Source of the DNA: Cunninghamia lanceolata
Lineage: Eukaryota > Streptophyta > Pinopsida > Cupressales > Cupressaceae
Length of the DNA stretch: 64,000 nt
Reading direction: 5' to 3'
Assembly: GCA_027924645.1 (NCBI GenBank)
Contig: BSBN01000445.1
Location: forward strand, 4,323,001 to 4,387,000
The notes beneath the pieces were generated by a model. It was not told the origin of the DNA. It saw only the letters and a program-made list of their open reading frames with translations, and searched no databases. The translations under genes were made by a program, and so were the position numbers. This document shows, one piece after another, positions 48,802 through 60,595 of this stretch. Positions within the stretch are counted from its first letter, which is position 1, and every line of letters begins with the position of its first letter.

Positions 48802-51800
48802 ATGTCAACCTACAAGAAGGATAGCCTGAGATTTGATGGAACAAATTACTTTGTTTGGAAAAATCATATGGAGTGTCATTTGCAATGCATGGATGATGCC
48901 TATTGGGCAATAACTAATGATAAATATGAGCTTCTGGAGAAACCTTCAACTCCAGATGAAGTCAAAAATGTTGAAAATAATCTTCAAACCAAAGAAGCCT
49001 TGCTAAGTGCCCTGTCTGATTCAGAAATGACAAATGTCTTTAGACTAAAAATTGCTCATGAAATTTGGAAGAAGTTGGAGAATCTTTGTGAAGGCGATGA
49101 ACTTGTCAAATGTGCAAAGCTACAAAGTCTGAGAGGAAATTTTGAAAATAATAGCATGAGAGAAGATGAAAACATCACAATCTACATGTAAAAATTAAAT
49201 GATTTTGTGTGTGGTATCAGATGTGTTGGTGGGACTTTGGAAGAATAAGAGATTATGGAAAAAGTGCTCAAATATTTACCTGATTCATACAAACATAAGG
49301 TTGCTGCTATAGAGGAGATCAAGACTATCTCAAAAGTTACAAGAGATCACATGGTTGACAAAATCTCAGCTTCTGAATTAAGTGAGTATGGTGATTCTCT
49401 TCCCAAGTCTGAATCTGTATTTAAGGCTAGTGTATATGGAAAACAAAGATATGATCTAGGTGAAATCTCTTCTGCAAGATCAAACAGATTTGTGAAGACA
49501 AGGAAGGATCTTGAAGATGTTGAAATTCAAACTGCAGATCTTGAAGCTCTTCTTACCAAAAGATTGCCAAGAGGATCCGGTAAGTATGAAGGAAAATTGC
49601 CACTCAAATGTTTTTCTTGTAATAAGATTGGTCATTTTACCTCAAGATGTCTGGAGAGGTTTTCAAAACCAAACCCTAACAGATACAAAAATGAGAAGAA
49701 ATGTTACTATGTCCAAGAAGCTGGAGAAGGAGTCATAGATGATGAATTTGATCATGGAGGTTCCTATGAAAATGATTGGGTGTTCATTGCTATCAAAGAA
49801 GAAGATCTAGTGTCTACTGAATCTGCTAGCTATGTAAATATGGAAAGTGCCTTGGCTACTCAGGTTATTGAAAAAGATGAATGGGTGATTGATAGTGGAT
49901 GTTCTCATCATATGACTAGTGACAAGAGTAAGTTTTTGAATTTTAAAAATTATGAAGGAGGGCTTGTGAAATTTGGAGACAACTCAGCTGGTAGAATCTG
50001 TGGTAGAGGATCAATCTCTTTTGATGGTAAGAATTGCACCAATGATGTTCTATATGTGGAAGGATTGAAACATAATCTTCTCAGTGTTGGACAGTTGGTT
50101 GACAAAGGTTATGATCTTTGATTCAAGGATGGAAAATGTAGAATCTTGGAGAGCTCCGGAACTGAAATTGCATCCGGTACTCAAACTAGAGGTAACATTT
50201 TTCATTTAACTAGTTCTAGCAAAAGTTGTTTGATTGCTCAGACAGATCAAAGTTGGCAAAGTTGGTTATGGCATAGGAGGATGTGTCATGTGAATTTTGA
50301 TAACATTGTCAAAATAAGTACCACTTAGGCTGTAAGAGATCTTCCAAAACTTGTGAAACCTAATAGCATGTGTAGAGAATGTCAATTGGGGAAACAGAAC
50401 AAAATTTCATTCAAAAGTAAGGAACAAGCTTCAAGTGGATGATTGGAACTGGTACATACTAATCTCTGTGGTCCTACTAGAATTAGGAGTGTGCAAGGAG
50501 ATAGATATTTCATGTTGCTAATTGATGATTACTCTAGGATGATGTGGGTAACTTTCCTCAAAGAAAAATCAGAAGCTCTTGACAAGTTTAAGGTGTTCAA
50601 AGTGATGGTGGAAAATGAGATTGGTGAAAAATTGAAACGTTTGAGATCTGATAGAGGTGGAGAATTTACTTCTGGTGAGCTTGATGCTTTCTGTGAAAAG
50701 TATGGCATAAAAAGACAGTTATCTGCTCCTAGGACTCCCCAACAAAATGGAGTTGTGGAAAGAAAGAACTGGACCATTCAAGAAGCTGCCAGGACCATGA
50801 TGATGAAAACAAATGTTCCTCAAGTTTATTGGAGAGAAGCTGTGAGTATTGCTACCTACACTCTTAATCAGGTGCAGATCAAAGGAAATTCTGGTAAGAC
50901 CCCTTATGAACTATGGTTTGGTCATCCTCATACTATGAGATATCTTAGAGTTTTTGGTAGTAAATGCTATATCAAAAAAGATGAGGATTTAGGCAAGTTT
51001 GATGCAATAAGTGATGAGGGAATATTTTTGGGGTACTCTACTCAAAGTAAGGCTTACCGATGATTTAATAAGAGGTTGAAAAAGATTGTTGAAAGTACTA
51101 ATGTTAGAGTTGATGAGAGCAAGAAAGGACATTCCAGGTTCTGTGGATATGATTCAGATGATCAAGATGAAAGTCAAAGTCAAGGAAGGCTAGTTCAAAC
51201 TCAAATTCAGATTCATATTGATCCAGAAACTCTAGGAACTCAAGAAAATAGTACAAATGTTGAGGAACAAGCTCAAGAAATAGAAGTTCAAGTAATTCCC
51301 AAAACCCCTAGGTATGTAAGGATGAATCATCCTGAAGATCAGATCATAGGAGATAAGAGTAAAGGTGTTCGAACTAGGAGAAAATTTTATGAAGATAAAG
51401 AGGAAATTTTTTTGATTTCAAAGATTGAACCTAAATCAGTAGGTGAAACCTGCAATGATGAAAATTGGGTAAAAGCAATGGAAGAAGAATGGATACAAAT
51501 TGAAAAGAATCACACTTGGGATCTTGTTCCTAGACCTAAGGACAAAAATATGATTGGAACCAAATGGGTCTTTTGAAATAAACTAAATGAAGATGGTGAA
51601 GTTGTGAGAAACAAAGCAAGGTTGGTATCCAAAGGCTATTCCCAAGTGGAAGGAATTGATTTTGAAGAAATGTTTGCTCTAGTGGCAAAAATAGAAGCAG
51701 TTAGATTATTTCTCACATTTGTTGCCTTTAGAGATTTTAAAGTTTATCAGATGGATGTCAAATTAGCATTCTTGAATGGAGAATTGGAGGAAGAGGTTTA

Positions 51801-52984
51801 CATTGAGCAACCAGAAGGATTTCCATTGTCTGATCAGAGAGATATGGTCTGCAGACTAAGAAAAGCATTGTATGGACTCAAGCAAGCCCCAAGAGCTTGG
51901 TATGCAAGACTGGATAAGCATTTGCTTAAGCTAGGATTTAGCAAAGGTACCACTGATAGTAATCTTTACTTTAAGATTAATCATGAGGACATCCTGATTA
52001 TTGAGGTCTTTGTTGATGATATCATTTTTGGTAGAAATGAATGTATGTGCAAAGCATTTGCTGATCAAATGAAAAGTGAATTTGAGATGTCAATGTTTGG
52101 TGAGATGAATTTCTTCCTAGGTCTACAAATTATTCAGTCAGATAAAGGTATCTTTATATCTTAGTCCAAGTATGTGAAAGAATTGCTGAAGAAGTTTGGA
52201 ATGGAAGATTCAAATCCAGTAGGTACACCTATGGTAACCAGATGTAAGTTAAGCAAAGCTGATGACTCCCCCAAGGTAAATCAGAAAAGGTATAGATCAA
52301 TGATTAGAGGATTACTCTATCTGACTCAAACCAGATCTAACATCATGAATGCCATTGGACTTGTTGCTAGATTTCAAGCTAATCCAAAAGAATCTCATGT
52401 GGTGGAAGTTAAAAGAATATTCAGATATCTCAAGGGGACAATTGATTATGGATTGTGGTATCCAAAGGATAATGACTTCACTCTTCATGCATATAGAGAT
52501 GTTGATTGGGCAGGAGATGTGGATGATAGGAAAAGTACTAGTGGTGGTGCATTCTTCTTGGGAAGAAGATTGGTCTCTTGGATGAGAAAAAAGCAAGAGG
52601 CAATATCTTTGTCTACTATAGAGGCAAAGTATATAGCAACAACAAATAATTGTACTCAAGTTCTGTGGATGAAGTAAATGTTGAAGGACATCAGAATTGT
52701 GTGTGAGGAGCTAGTCATAATCTTCTGTGATAATTCTAGTACAATAAGCATCTCAAAGAATCCAGTGTTGCATTCAAAGACAAAACATATACATACATAT
52801 ATATATATATATATATATCAAGTTTGATTTCTTGAGAGAGAAGGTAAATGAGATTGAAGTCAAGTTGGAGTTTGTGTCTTCCAAAGATTAGATTGCAGAT
52901 ATCTCCACTAAGCCTCTTCCCAAAGATACTTTTGAGTATCTCAGAGAAAAGTTAGGGGTTATTACCTCTCCAAATCAGAACTAA
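48802..52984 (+). pseudogene. gag-pol polyprotein of element H (Copia)
   Basis: It starts at ATG 48802 (MSTYKKDSLRFDG), collinear with B. The knuckle is CFSCNKIGHFTSRC, protease VIDSGCSHHM, and the integrase has D in ELVHTN (N in place of D), D in RSDRGGEFTS and E in GVVERKNWT. RT includes FVDDIIFGR, followed by RNase H. One frame runs to about 52785 with stops at 49189, 49246, 50119, 50326, 50440, 51061, 51574, 52162 and 52675. A 22-base AT-repeat expansion then shifts the frame inside RNase H. In the shifted frame there is a further TAG at 52889 and the natural end at 52984. Most stops replace Q or R codons seen in B. The first catalytic integrase Asp is lost. Confidence 0.92.
52786..52818 (+). 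repeat. AT microsatellite inside RNase H of element H
   Basis: CATATACATACAT is followed by an (AT)n run where B has CATATATCTATC. The segment between the two flanking Lys codons is 22 bases longer than in B, so the frame shifts by one. Confidence 0.88.
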
Positions 52985-53317
52985 GATGCACTAAGGTGCA
53001 TCAGTCTGGTGGAATTCACAATCATATCTTGTGATCTGGATTGATGTTAAGGAGATACTACTCAAGGGGAGTAGTTAGTATGCAAATGATGGGATTAGTC
53101 TAAAACAAAAAGGGAGAAAAGATTGCAAAGATGTGCCCTTTGCCATTGATGTCAAAGGGGGAGAGAAGTTCATGTGAAAAACTAGTTGCTAATAAAAGGG
53201 GGAGTAGTGAAGAAATAAATTACAGAAGTAAGAAGAGAAAGGGGGAGAAGTTCTTGTCTTGATGGTTGAATTCAATTTTTCACACCATATGTTGCCATCA
53301 ATGACAAAGGGGGAGAT
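52985..53317 (+). other. 3' untranslated region of element H with four purine tracts
   Basis: AAAGGGGGAG-type tracts lie at 53153-53166, 53194-53204, 53237-53250 and 53305-53317; the last abuts the LTR. CATTGATGTCAAAG and CATCAATGACAAAG precede the first and last. No ORF of the element was seen. Confidence 0.75.
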
Positions 53318-54653
53318 TGTTGCAAATATGTGCTTAAGCAGTGCTGTCATTAATGTCAACATATTCTTGTTGCCATTGGTGTCAACTATATCCTATTTTG
53401 CTACCTATTTAGAAGACCAGATTGTTAAGGATATTGAGAAAATTAATGGAGATCAATATATACGGACCATATGGATTTTTAGATGTTTGTCTAAAGAAGC
53501 TCTAGTTAATATTTGAGGTTCACATTAAGATCTGAAGAAGTTATAGCCATCTGAGTAACATCGGTTCCTACATTATTCAGGAGAGACAGAGTGACAGGAA
53601 AGAGGTCCGGATTGCTTCGGTAATGTAAGATGATGATCTACGGATCTAGAGGCATGTTTGGGAAGTCAGTGTGTATCATCCATTCAAGTGGTTCATGGTT
53701 TGGAGGTCCGCAAGCAATCTTTCTAATGTGACAGTCATGGAAGATAGTGTTCTTGAGGTTCCAGAGGAAGATGCAAGTGATTCAAATAATTTGGATGAGT
53801 GCGGATGTTTCTATTGAATTCAATGTGCTTGTGGAAGTTTCTGGATCGTGTGACTACTATGTTAGAGGTCCGCATTGAAGTTTGAGCTTGTCAATGAAGA
53901 TTTTCTTCTTGGTGTTGCTATTCTTCCCAGTCTTGGTTGACCAGATGATTCAAGTGTGTTGTGGATGATCTAAGAGCAATTCTTTGAAGTGTGGCATGTT
54001 GATCAAGGAAGATTTGAGTCCTAGATATGTTTGGCTGATAGCTTAGTAATTTGCATTAAGTTAGATGTTTGTAGTGCCAACCTTGATGTTCATTCCAAGG
54101 TTGATGAAGTGTATAAATACTTGATGAGTTGTGAAAAACCATCCTTGTGCAAAATGAATTAAATCTGAATAAAGGATCAAAAGCAGAGTAGAGAAGGAAA
54201 GGAGTGAGACTAGTATAGAGTGAAAAGCCAATGAAGAATAATTTGGGGCAAAGGAGAAGTTTTGTGAGCATTCAATGAAACTAAACCAAGCATGAAGTAG
54301 ATGCTATTTCTTATTTAATTCTTTCTGTTCAAAATAATTTATGTAGGCAGTGAGCCTCTCTTTTGAGCAGTGAGCTCTGGACAGTGTGTTTAAAGGCATG
54401 TGCCTTCTATTTTTTCTAAAGTACTTTTAACAGGGTACAAAATCTTTATGGGTTAAACCCCACCATGGTTTTCCCTTAACCAGGTTTCCACGTAAAAATT
54501 CTAGTGTTCTGTGTTTCTATTCATGTGTTGATAATTCATGCTTTAAATGTTTACATCATTAATCAGTTTTGTGTGATAAAGAAATAGTTGCAAGTATTAA
54601 AGATTTGGGACAACTAATTCACCCCCTCTTAGTTGTCTAGCCTAATTCCAACA
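53318..54653 (+). repeat. 3' LTR of element H
   Basis: TGTTGCAAATATGTGC to CTAATTCCAACA, 1336 bp. The TATA box is TATAAATA at 54112-54119, AGTGAGC repeats lie at 54348-54385, a CACCATGGTTTTCCC block at about 54462-54476 and the U5 hairpin at 54609-54637. It is the same family as the solo LTR at 30735-32100. Confidence 0.93.
54609..54637 (+). other. U5 hairpin with C-rich loop, element H
   Basis: GACAACTAA and TTAGTTGTC pair perfectly over nine bases around TTCACCCCCTC. Confidence 0.72.
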
Positions 54654-55730
54654 CTTTTTCTCTTGAAGTTCTAATAATTCTGCAAGCCTCATCTCCATAG
54701 GACCATTCTCTTTTATCTCAATTTGTTTGATCAACTATAAAGCCAGAATTTCTATTGACAGGGGCATTACTGCACTTTTCCCATAGACTAATTCAGAACT
54801 TGGAGACACTTTAATGATCTGCTTAGGTGTGATTCAATCCACCCACAAGGTTGTTTTCAAATACTTATGCCACTCCTAATGCTCTATTCCCATTCTTTTA
54901 ATGAGACTGAACAAGTTCTTATTTGTCGACTTAGCCAAGCCATTCCCTTGTGGATAATAATTTGATGAAGTCTTCAAATAAATGCCATTCCTCAAAGCAA
55001 ATTTATATATCTTTGATCCTAAAAATGCCTTAGCATTATCTAGTATGATAGTATGGTGGGGTCCAAACCTGGTAGTTATTTCTTCAAGGAAGTCCAATAT
55101 AACCTTCTCAGTGGCTTCTTTCAATGGAACAACTTCAGTCCACCTAGTGAAATAGTCTGTGGCATTGAGGATCCATTTGTGTCCTAAACTAGAATTGGAT
55201 TAATAATTCCTACAAAATCTAGACCCCACTGAGAAAAAGGCTCTTCTAACACTATGGGACTTAAAGGTAAGGATACATTCCTTCTTTTTCCAACATAAAA
55301 CTGACATGTTTGGCATTCCTTAACCATTTTATGACAATCAAAAAACATTAAGGGCCAATAGTAACCTACCTGGGTAATCTTAATGCCAATGGTCTTCACA
55401 AAAAAATGTCCTCCTAATGTCCCATGATGTAGTTCATGTAGAATTCAATAAGCTTCATCCCTTTCTACACACCTGAGCAATATTCCATCAATATTCCTTT
55501 TGAAAAGGACATGATCTATTAAAATGAAATTGGATCCTTGTTGTCTATAGTATCTCCTCTTTTTAGGAGAGAGTAGAGTAGGGAGTCGACCAGTCTCCAT
55601 AAAATTAATCTTGTTGCTAACCCAAGAGTCTAACTCACCCTCTTGTATTTTTAACATAGTCTCTTCCCTTTCTTCCACCGATGGAGATTCTGAGTCTTGG
55701 GCAATATATTAACAAAGACCCCTAACTCTT
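54654..55730 (-). pseudogene. Integrase of Gypsy element J
   Basis: Leftward order: a segment ending RYYRQQGSNFILIDHVLF, the zinc finger LHELHHGTLGGHF with CHKMVKECQTC, and the core start FSQWGLDFVGIINP (first Asp). After a degraded stretch come IILDNAKAF (second Asp) and GNGLAKSTNKN. At 54930-54932 the catalytic Glu codon is Lys, whereas element I has VEST here. The piece stops at 54654 where element H begins; the domain resumes at 33151 with LKWDE. Frameshifts and stops are frequent between 55180 and 54654. It would cut and join element DNA ends, but this copy could not. Confidence 0.85.
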
Positions 55731-57180
55731 ATCAATTTAGTGGGTTTTACCTCTACATCATACTCTAGAATCTTGGTTATCCAATTAGCTCTCTTTTCAG
55801 TGATTTCCCCTTCAATAATGTATTCTTTGACACTTGAATGAGCTACTAGTATCAAGATCTTATTTCTTCTTACCAAGTGTGAATTTTTTCAATCATTTGA
55901 CTATGGCATATGCTTTCTTTTCAACAAAATTGTACCTGGATTCATATTCCTAAAGAGTCCTTGAAAAGAAGGCAATGGGATGTTCTCCTTCATCTACTTG
56001 ATATTTGAGTTAAGACGGCTGCTATACTGTACTCTCCCCCATAGACATACATTATAAAGTTTTTGGAAAAATCTGGGTTACGTAGCACTGGGGCAGTAGA
56101 GATTGCTCTCATTATATTTTCAAAAGCCCGTCTACCTTCAACTATCCATTTGAAATTTAGAATCAAGGTGATGGGTCTAATTAACCCTACAAAATTAGAT
56201 ATAAATTTGCTGACAAAATTAATTTTCCCCACAAAGAACTATACTACCTTTTTTTTGACAAGTAAAGACAAGTCCATTATTGCTTTAACTATGTTTGGGT
56301 CTATAGAGATTCCATATTTTGAAACTATATGCCCTAGTAATTTCCCTTGAGGTACTCCAAACACACATTTCTTAGGATTTAAAGAAATCCCAAATTCTTG
56401 ACATCTTTGGAAAATAGCCTCTAAATGATCAAAATGATCACTAGCCAATTTTGTGAACACAGTTAAATCATCCAAATAGATCATAATGATCTTATTTATC
56501 AATCCATTGAATGCTATGTCCATAGCACGTTGAAAAGTTGCTCTGGCATTTGAAAGTCCAAAAGGCATCTTAGCATATGCAAAGGTCCCCCACTTAGTGG
56601 TGAAAGTGGTCTTGTACTAGTCTTCATTTGCCAACCAAATTTGATTGTATCCTAGAAAACCATCCAGTAAAGAAAACCTTTCACCACCGACCACAGTTTG
56701 TAGAATCTTCTCCATTGAAGGAAGTGGATAGTGGTCCTTTAATGAGGCTTTTTTCAAGTCTTTGAAGTCTACACAGAGCCTAATTTATCTATTTTTATTC
56801 CTCATAAGTACTAAATTGGACACCCATGTTGAGTGTTTGATTGGGAAAATTATCTTAGATTCTAACAAATTTTGGAGTTCCTCTACCATGAGAGACTCAA
56901 TCTTGGGATTTACTAGTCTCTGTTTCTAATGCACAAGTTTTGATCCTTCAGTGACTTTGATAGTATGTTGGACTATATCTCTATTATAACCATGAAGATC
57001 ATCATAGGTCCATGCAATTACCTTGTCATATTTATTACATAGAGATATTAGTCTATCACTTTCTTCTTGAGTAGTGATATTGCCTACTTTTATCTTTCTT
57101 CCATTGCTAATCTCAATTTGAGTAATCATCTTTGTTTGCCACAAACTTCCTCTTGTCCAAAATTTCATCGTCAGGATCAA
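55731..57180 (-). pseudogene. Reverse transcriptase and RNase H of Gypsy element J
   Basis: From 57180 leftward: a leader segment (LISLCNKYDKVIAWTYDDL), then the RT with IIFPIKHSTWVSNLVLMRNK, CVDFKDLKKASLKDHYPLP, MPFGLSNARATFQRAMD and the active site IYLDDLTVF. The thumb (GKLLGHIVSKYGISIDPNI) and the RT-linked RNase H beginning KNFIMYVYGGEYSIAAVLTQ follow, degrading after 55990. A stop at 56926 and a shift near 56235 break it. The sequence resembles Tat/Athila Gypsy RT. In tandem with the upstream RNase H it forms the pol core of J. Confidence 0.88.
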
Positions 57181-57787
57181 AAAGATTCTCCAGAGTTATC
57201 AATCCTCTCAGAAGCTTATTTGATTTTAACTACATTATTTGGTCACCATATGCTTCTTCAATTTTAAGTTGTAACTGATTTGCAAATTCCCCAGACTATT
57301 GTAGGAACAAAAGGATCTGAAGTTCACTATCAAAAACTTTCCAATTATCTACGTTATCAGGGATAACAGGGCGGATGATAACCTTGACTATTTGTTCATT
57401 GACCAACAGGTCTTTAGTTGGGTCAAACTAAGATCCAATCTAGGTCATCCTATCTACTTCAATGTTCTAGGATCTTAGTATAACTTGTATATTGAAGGCA
57501 TTGAAATCTTCAATTAGGTCCCATATTCAATGACAATATGACCTCATTCTTACATTTTTTGCAGTAGTTGTTTCCCTTGTCTATTTTACCACCAATTTTG
57601 AATCACCCAAGACCCTTAAGTTTTTTATCCCTTTATTTTTGGGAAGAATTAGGCCATGTACTAGGGATTCATATTCAACTTCATTATTAGTGTAGGCAAA
57701 ATGAAAGTGTAGAGCTCTAAGAACCTTTTCCCCTTTTGGTGAAGTAAGGCAAATGCCTGCTCTAGCACCATTCTTTCTTCTATTTCC
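57181..57787 (-). pseudogene. Second RNase H domain upstream of RT, element J
   Basis: From 57787 leftward: ARAGICLTSPKGEKVLRALH, then YTNNEVEYESLVHGL (Glu of the active site) and LGDSKLVVK (Asp). A region then reads WDLIEDFNAFNIQVI and VKVIIRPVIPDN. This is the RNase H fold type carried as an extra domain in plant Tat elements. The first Asp strand has been cut off by element F. Several TAG stops lie at likely Q codons. It runs without a break into the RT leader, so its place upstream of RT looks genuine. Confidence 0.75.
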
Positions 57788-58909
57788 TGTTGGCAAGAGA
57801 CACTGCTACGCATGACAGGTGTTGTCACTGATGGCAACTAAGTCTATCCTACACATCCGCATTACATAATTTGATCATACTAGAAGTCAGAGTGGAGATT
57901 TGTCTAAGTCTGGGTAGTCAGAAATAGAGCATGTGACAAGGTCTAGTATCTGGGTCTAGATCTCTTTGGTGATAAATCACAGTGTGTTACAGATCTGAGG
58001 GAGTAATAAGGATTGTCAGGACTATCTAAATCCAGAAATTTAGCCTCCAGTGATGAAGGATTTAAAAGTTATAAGCATCTGAGTATCAGGTTCTAGTTAG
58101 TCAATACAGTCAAAGGAAGAACAAGACAACCTAGCCTTTGATCTTGGTTCGGATGAAGAAAAGCTATTGGTTAAGTAATTTTTGATAATCAGTGATATTG
58201 GCTGACATGATTGATGATTTAAGAACACAAGTTTTTGGTCTACGTTGTTGTTTGTGCATGGATTCAACTGACAGAACAGAGTTCTTAATAAATGTTCTAA
58301 GTTTTCTTGAAGCCAACTACAGTTGATTGAATTTCTTGATGCGGATATATAGCCAATGGATTTGAGTGTTTTGTGGTGTTAATGTGTGTGGTGTGATGGA
58401 GTAAGTATGAAAAAGACAGAAAGAAGTGTGAAGATAAATATCTAAGCTCAGATTATGGCCTAAGGGTGAAACAGGGTAGAATAAGGATGAAGTGTGTAAG
58501 ATCAGTATTATGTGTTTAACCGAAACTAAATTTCTATATTGGTAGATGCTATTCATCAGTTCAAACATTCTATAATCTTCTTATAATCATCTCTATAGGT
58601 AGTGAGCCTCTTGGAGCAGTGAGCTCTAGGCAATGTGCTCTAAAGGCATGTGCCTTCCCCATTTGTAATACTTTTAATAGAGTATAATCTCTTATGGGTT
58701 AACCCCCATCATGGTTTTCCCCTTAACCGGGTTTCCATTTAAAAATACTGGTGTTATGTGTGTTGATTATATTTTTGCTCTTGTGTTATGCTTTCATGAT
58801 TATATCATTAATTTTTTAATAAGTGATAAAGAAGATAACTTGCTGCAAGTGTTAAAGTTTTGTGACAACTAATTCACCCCCCTCTCAGTTGTCTGCTCTA
58901 ATTTCAACA
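57788..58909 (+). repeat. 5' LTR of element F
   Basis: TGTTGGCAAGAGACACTGC to CTAATTTCAACA, 1122 bp. A GTTGTCACTGATGGCAAC box lies near the left edge, a TATATAG box near 58347-58353, AGTGAGC repeats at 58601-58625, the CATGGTTTTCCCC block at about 58710-58722 and the U5 hairpin at 58864-58893. Confidence 0.92.
58864..58893 (+). other. U5 hairpin with C-rich loop, element F
   Basis: GACAACTAA and TCAGTTGTC pair over seven bases, then one mismatch and one pair, around TTCACCCCCCTC. Confidence 0.7.
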
Positions 58910-58923
58910 ATTGGTATCAGAAC
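58910..58923 (+). other. Primer binding site of element F
   Basis: ATTGGTATCAGAAC, one base from the initiator tRNA-Met site, directly after the LTR. Confidence 0.85.
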
Positions 58924-58969
58924 TAGGTTCCTTGGAAGAAGTTTAACAGCTAGAGGAAGATCTGGGAAG

Positions 58970-60002
58970 ATATTACAATGGATTCAATGAACAAATTCAA
59001 CTTACTTTAGAAGATCTTGATTAGTCTAGAGAAGAAGTCAAAGAACTGCAAGAGAACCTTAAAGATGCTGAAGACTTCATTGAAACCTTAAAAGAAAAAT
59101 TGAGCAAATCTAATGGAAAGAGGAAGGAGCTACTTCTTCAACTAGGAAATAAGAATGGAGACAATGACATGAATGAGGCCCTGAAAGAGAAGACAAAGGA
59201 ATGTGAGAAGTTAGCAAAATAAGTTGTTGTTCGAAAACATGAGATGGAATTTGGGGTGATGAGGCTAACCAAGGAAATTGAAGAAAGGAAGAAGACTGAA
59301 GAAAAACTGAATCAATCTCTGAAAGAAAGAACTGAAGAATGTTGCAGATTGGACATAATAATTGGCCATCTAGAGTCTGATCTACATGAAAGAAGGGACA
59401 ATGAGGAAGAAATTGAAAGGCAAATTGTCATTCTCAAACATGACCTAGAAGTTGCAAATGAATATAAAGATAAATTCAAAATAAACTCAACTAAACTTAA
59501 AGTGTTTCTTGATAGTCAGAAGAAGGCAAATGATAAGCATGGTCTTGGGTATGATAAAGGTGAAAGCTCTAGATCTAGACAAAGAAATTCTCAATCAAGG
59601 AGTGGGAGAAACAGACCTAGAAGATCTCCAGTAAGACAACCTAATGCTTAAAGTTATCCATCTTTCAATTGCAATAAATTTGGTCATAGAGATACTTAAT
59701 GCAAAATCAGAATAAATCAAAGTGGTCCATCCTTCTCTGGTCAATGCTTCAAGTGTAAGAGGTATGGTCACAGATCCAATGAATGCAGAAGTACGATAAT
59801 GAATAACTCTAACAATAGAGGAAATGGAAATTCTTCCAATGGCAAATGCTTTGCATGCAATAGATTTGGACATATAGCTAATCAGTGCAAATAAAGAGGA
59901 AATCAATCAAATGGGCAAAGAAATGTTGTATGCTTCAATTGTAATCGATCTGGTCATAATGCAAGGTTCTATAGAAGCAAAAATAATGAAAGAGAGGTCT
60001 AG
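58970..60002 (+). pseudogene. ORF1 of element F: coiled-coil and zinc-knuckle Gag-like protein
   Basis: One frame (codons in phase with ATG 59244) can be read from about 58970. Its usual start is missing compared with A, whose ORF begins about 40 codons earlier. Heptad-rich helices run to about 59540 (RRDNEEEIERQIVILKHDL). An Arg/Ser-rich linker (SRSGRNRPRRSPVRQPNA) follows, then four knuckles at 59655-59985. The first has lost its leading Cys and contains TAA where A has TAG. CFKCKRYGHRSNEC and CFACNRFGHIANQC are intact. The last ends in Tyr (CFNCNRSGHNARFY) as in A. Stops at about 59017, 59220, 59649 and 59893 interrupt it. Its likely role is RNA binding and particle assembly. Confidence 0.75.
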
Positions 60003-60005
60003 TAA

Positions 60006-60595
60006 ATAGAAAACTGGATGAACAGAGTCAAGACAAAGGCAATGGAAAAATTGATGTAAATGAGATTCAGAAAGAAATGAAAAAAACATGGGTGAATAAA
60101 GATGCAACCAATGAAGGTAATGGATCCGCACTGGAATCCGGTGCTGATAATTCCTCTAGGAATTGAATCAGGAGCCCTAGCTCAGGGGGAGCTACATTGA
60201 AAATCAAATTCCCCTGGCCAGTGAGTAGGTGCTTGAATATGGCATGATGAGAGAAGATAATTTGGTTTATTGCAGATCTTTGAAAGGATTTCTAGAAGAA
60301 AAGAAGTGGATATGGCAATTTGCGGAGCTATTCATGAGAGACTGCATCAAGAAACAAAGTAACTAGATGAAGTTAGGGCAACTCATTTATTACAATGGAG
60401 AGTTAGGTTTTGCAAAGCATAAAAGGTCATCCTTTTATCATTTGGATCGCTTTTCATATAAAGAGAGCGATTAGAAGAGCACCTGAGCGAAGATTTCAAG
60501 GATTTGAAGTACGACTAGTGAATTCATCAGCTAACCCTAATTCCATGGAAGAAAAAGGTATTTTCTATGAATCTTTGAACTTGTGATCTTTTGCA
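60006..60595 (+). other. Spacer between ORF1 and ORF2 of element F
   Basis: Non-coding by eye, with AGCTCAGGGGGAGCTACA near 60179-60197. Downstream of the knuckle ORF there is only a short lysine-rich tail. Confidence 0.5.

Larger units (their letters stand above)
48717..54653 (+). mobile_element. SIRE-like Copia element H, 5' LTR almost wholly deleted
   Basis: Only about 28 bases of the 5' LTR remain (48717-48744, matching the end of the 3' LTR). A primer site, a gag-pol frame (48802-52984), a 3' UTR with purine tracts and a full 3' LTR (53318-54653) follow. The protein is close to that of B, but the LTR belongs to the family of the solo LTR. On the right it abuts element J integrase; on the left, element G. 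This mismatch of flanks shows a deletion at the left end. Confidence 0.9.
20164..57787 (-). mobile_element. Tat/Athila-like Gypsy element J, split by five insertions
   Basis: Collecting minus-strand pieces leftward from 57787 gives a second-type RNase H, RT and RNase H (57787-55731), integrase (55730-54654, then 33151-32960), ORF3 (32960-21641 with gaps) and the 3' LTR (21640-20164). The integrase pieces at 54654 and 33151 are consecutive parts of one domain with roughly 35 codons lost between them. Frames rejoin across C1 and the solo LTR when insert and duplicate are removed. The right part of J lies beyond element F and the window end. The integrase has lost its catalytic Glu and the frames carry many stops, so J is dead and old. 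Confidence 0.75.
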
